A stretch of 5,008 nucleotides of DNA, taken from an uncultured Oscillospiraceae bacterium. Lineage in GTDB: Bacteria > Bacillota > Clostridia > Oscillospirales > Ruminococcaceae. Below the pieces are notes generated by a model that was not told the DNA's origin, did not search any database, and saw only the letters and a program-made list of their open reading frames with translations. Below, piece after piece: positions 4,761 through 5,008 of this stretch. The translations under genes were made by a program, and so were the position numbers. Location: contig CAJUMS010000140.1 of NCBI GenBank assembly GCA_910587465.1, forward strand, positions 1 through 5,008, in the 5' to 3' direction. Numbering within the stretch: the stretch's first letter is position 1; every line of letters starts with the position of its first letter.

Positions 4761-4847
4761 GTGGTTGAAAGCGAAAGGAGCGCTCCGCCAGGACGTTCAC
4801 TGGATCACAAATCGGACAAGCACGGCACTTCGCCGAACGAGCTTTGA
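4761..4847 (+). other. Short open frame of doubtful status (28 codons)
   Basis: From GTG 4761 a frame encodes VVESERSAPPG followed by a basic, hydrophilic stretch ending NEL. Composition is protein-like, but no ribosome site precedes the GTG. AAAGGAG (4775-4780) lies inside the frame within the 10-base palindrome GGAGCGCTCC (4777-4786), with no start codon at proper distance. It may be the remnant of a longer gene broken by frameshifts, or not coding at all. I do not recognise a family. Confidence 0.2.
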
Positions 4848-4907
4848 CTCAATATTATTCCGTAAGTTGATTTATAACCGAGCGATAACGAGCAGCTCCC
4901 GAAACCG

Positions 4908-4997
4908 ATGTGGCAGTCGGTGCGCGATGACCTGCGCGGGGGGATAATGATACTTCCGTCCGGTCATGAGTTAGAAGCAGTGAGGGCGGCGGCATGA
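4908..4997 (+). CDS. Small hypothetical protein, uncertain start
   Basis: ATG 4908 opens a 29-residue frame (MWQSVRDDLRGG, then IMILPSGHELEAVRAAA). The same frame is open upstream to 4878, reading PSDNEQLPKP, which looks coding, so the true gene may be longer and interrupted at the stop 4875-4877. No clear ribosome site is seen. Its stop overlaps a following ATG in an ATGA junction (4994-4997), typical of coupled genes, which favours real coding. The family is not recognised. The segment is GC-richer than the agr genes. Confidence 0.3.
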   Translation: MWQSVRDDLRGGIMILPSGHELEAVRAAA

Positions 4998-5008
4998 GAA
5001 CCATGCCG
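4994..5008 (+). CDS. Possible start of a further gene, cut by the window end
   Basis: ATG 4994 overlaps the preceding stop by four bases and reads MRTMP before the window ends. GAGGGCGGCGGC just upstream could act as a ribosome site. Five codons do not allow any functional call. Confidence 0.25.

Noticed and set aside
1..5008. CRISPR array, tRNA or rRNA genes
   Set aside because: No regularly spaced repeats beyond the two box pairs, and no cloverleaf or rRNA-like sequence was recognised on either strand.

Overview
The window looks like a piece of a low-GC Gram-positive (Firmicutes, class Clostridia) genome, probably a gut-type species. The evidence is the AT-rich coding with strong AGGAGG ribosome sites, the Agr-type peptide quorum-sensing genes, and a small sigma-like protein of a kind common on clostridial integrative and conjugative elements. 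No integrase, relaxase or attachment site is visible, so residence on a mobile element is an inference.

Positions 1-374 carry no gene. A promoter faces left out of the window (-10 at 52-57, -35 at 75-80). It is preceded by two tandem copies of an 11-base box set 21 bases apart (92-123). An AT-rich stretch with a 25-base dyad (243-267) follows, then the promoter of the first operon (295-323). Positions 375-2771 hold a tightly packed three-gene operon: an XRE-type repressor-like protein, a LytTR response regulator (AgrA type) and an AgrC-type histidine kinase. The genes overlap by 8 bases and 1 base.

At 2789-2860 the tandem 11-base boxes recur, again 21 bases apart and again exactly 11 bases upstream of a strong promoter, this time facing right. 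This promoter drives agrB (2887-3495) and two small autoinducer precursor genes not normally called by gene finders, agrD1 (3458-3586) and agrD2 (3642-3779). A terminator follows (3852-3895). Between it and a second terminator (4009-4042) lies a short stretch resembling a decayed third agrD.

The right part holds a hairpin leader and a small sigma-like gene (4134-4568). Beyond it is a non-coding stretch with a dyad, a palindrome and a weak promoter, then GC-richer sequence with only short, doubtful reading frames to the end.

Proposed circuit: AgrB matures the AgrD1 and AgrD2 peptides into two different cyclic autoinducers. AgrC senses one or both and phosphorylates the LytTR regulator. The regulator binds the paired boxes, switching on agrBD1D2 (positive feedback) and, from the mirror-image site at the left edge, an unseen operon lying to the left. 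The XRE protein may set the level of the sensing operon. The most interesting points are the two matched, oppositely facing control sites, the two different signal peptides served by one AgrB, and the neighbouring mobile-element-type sigma gene.
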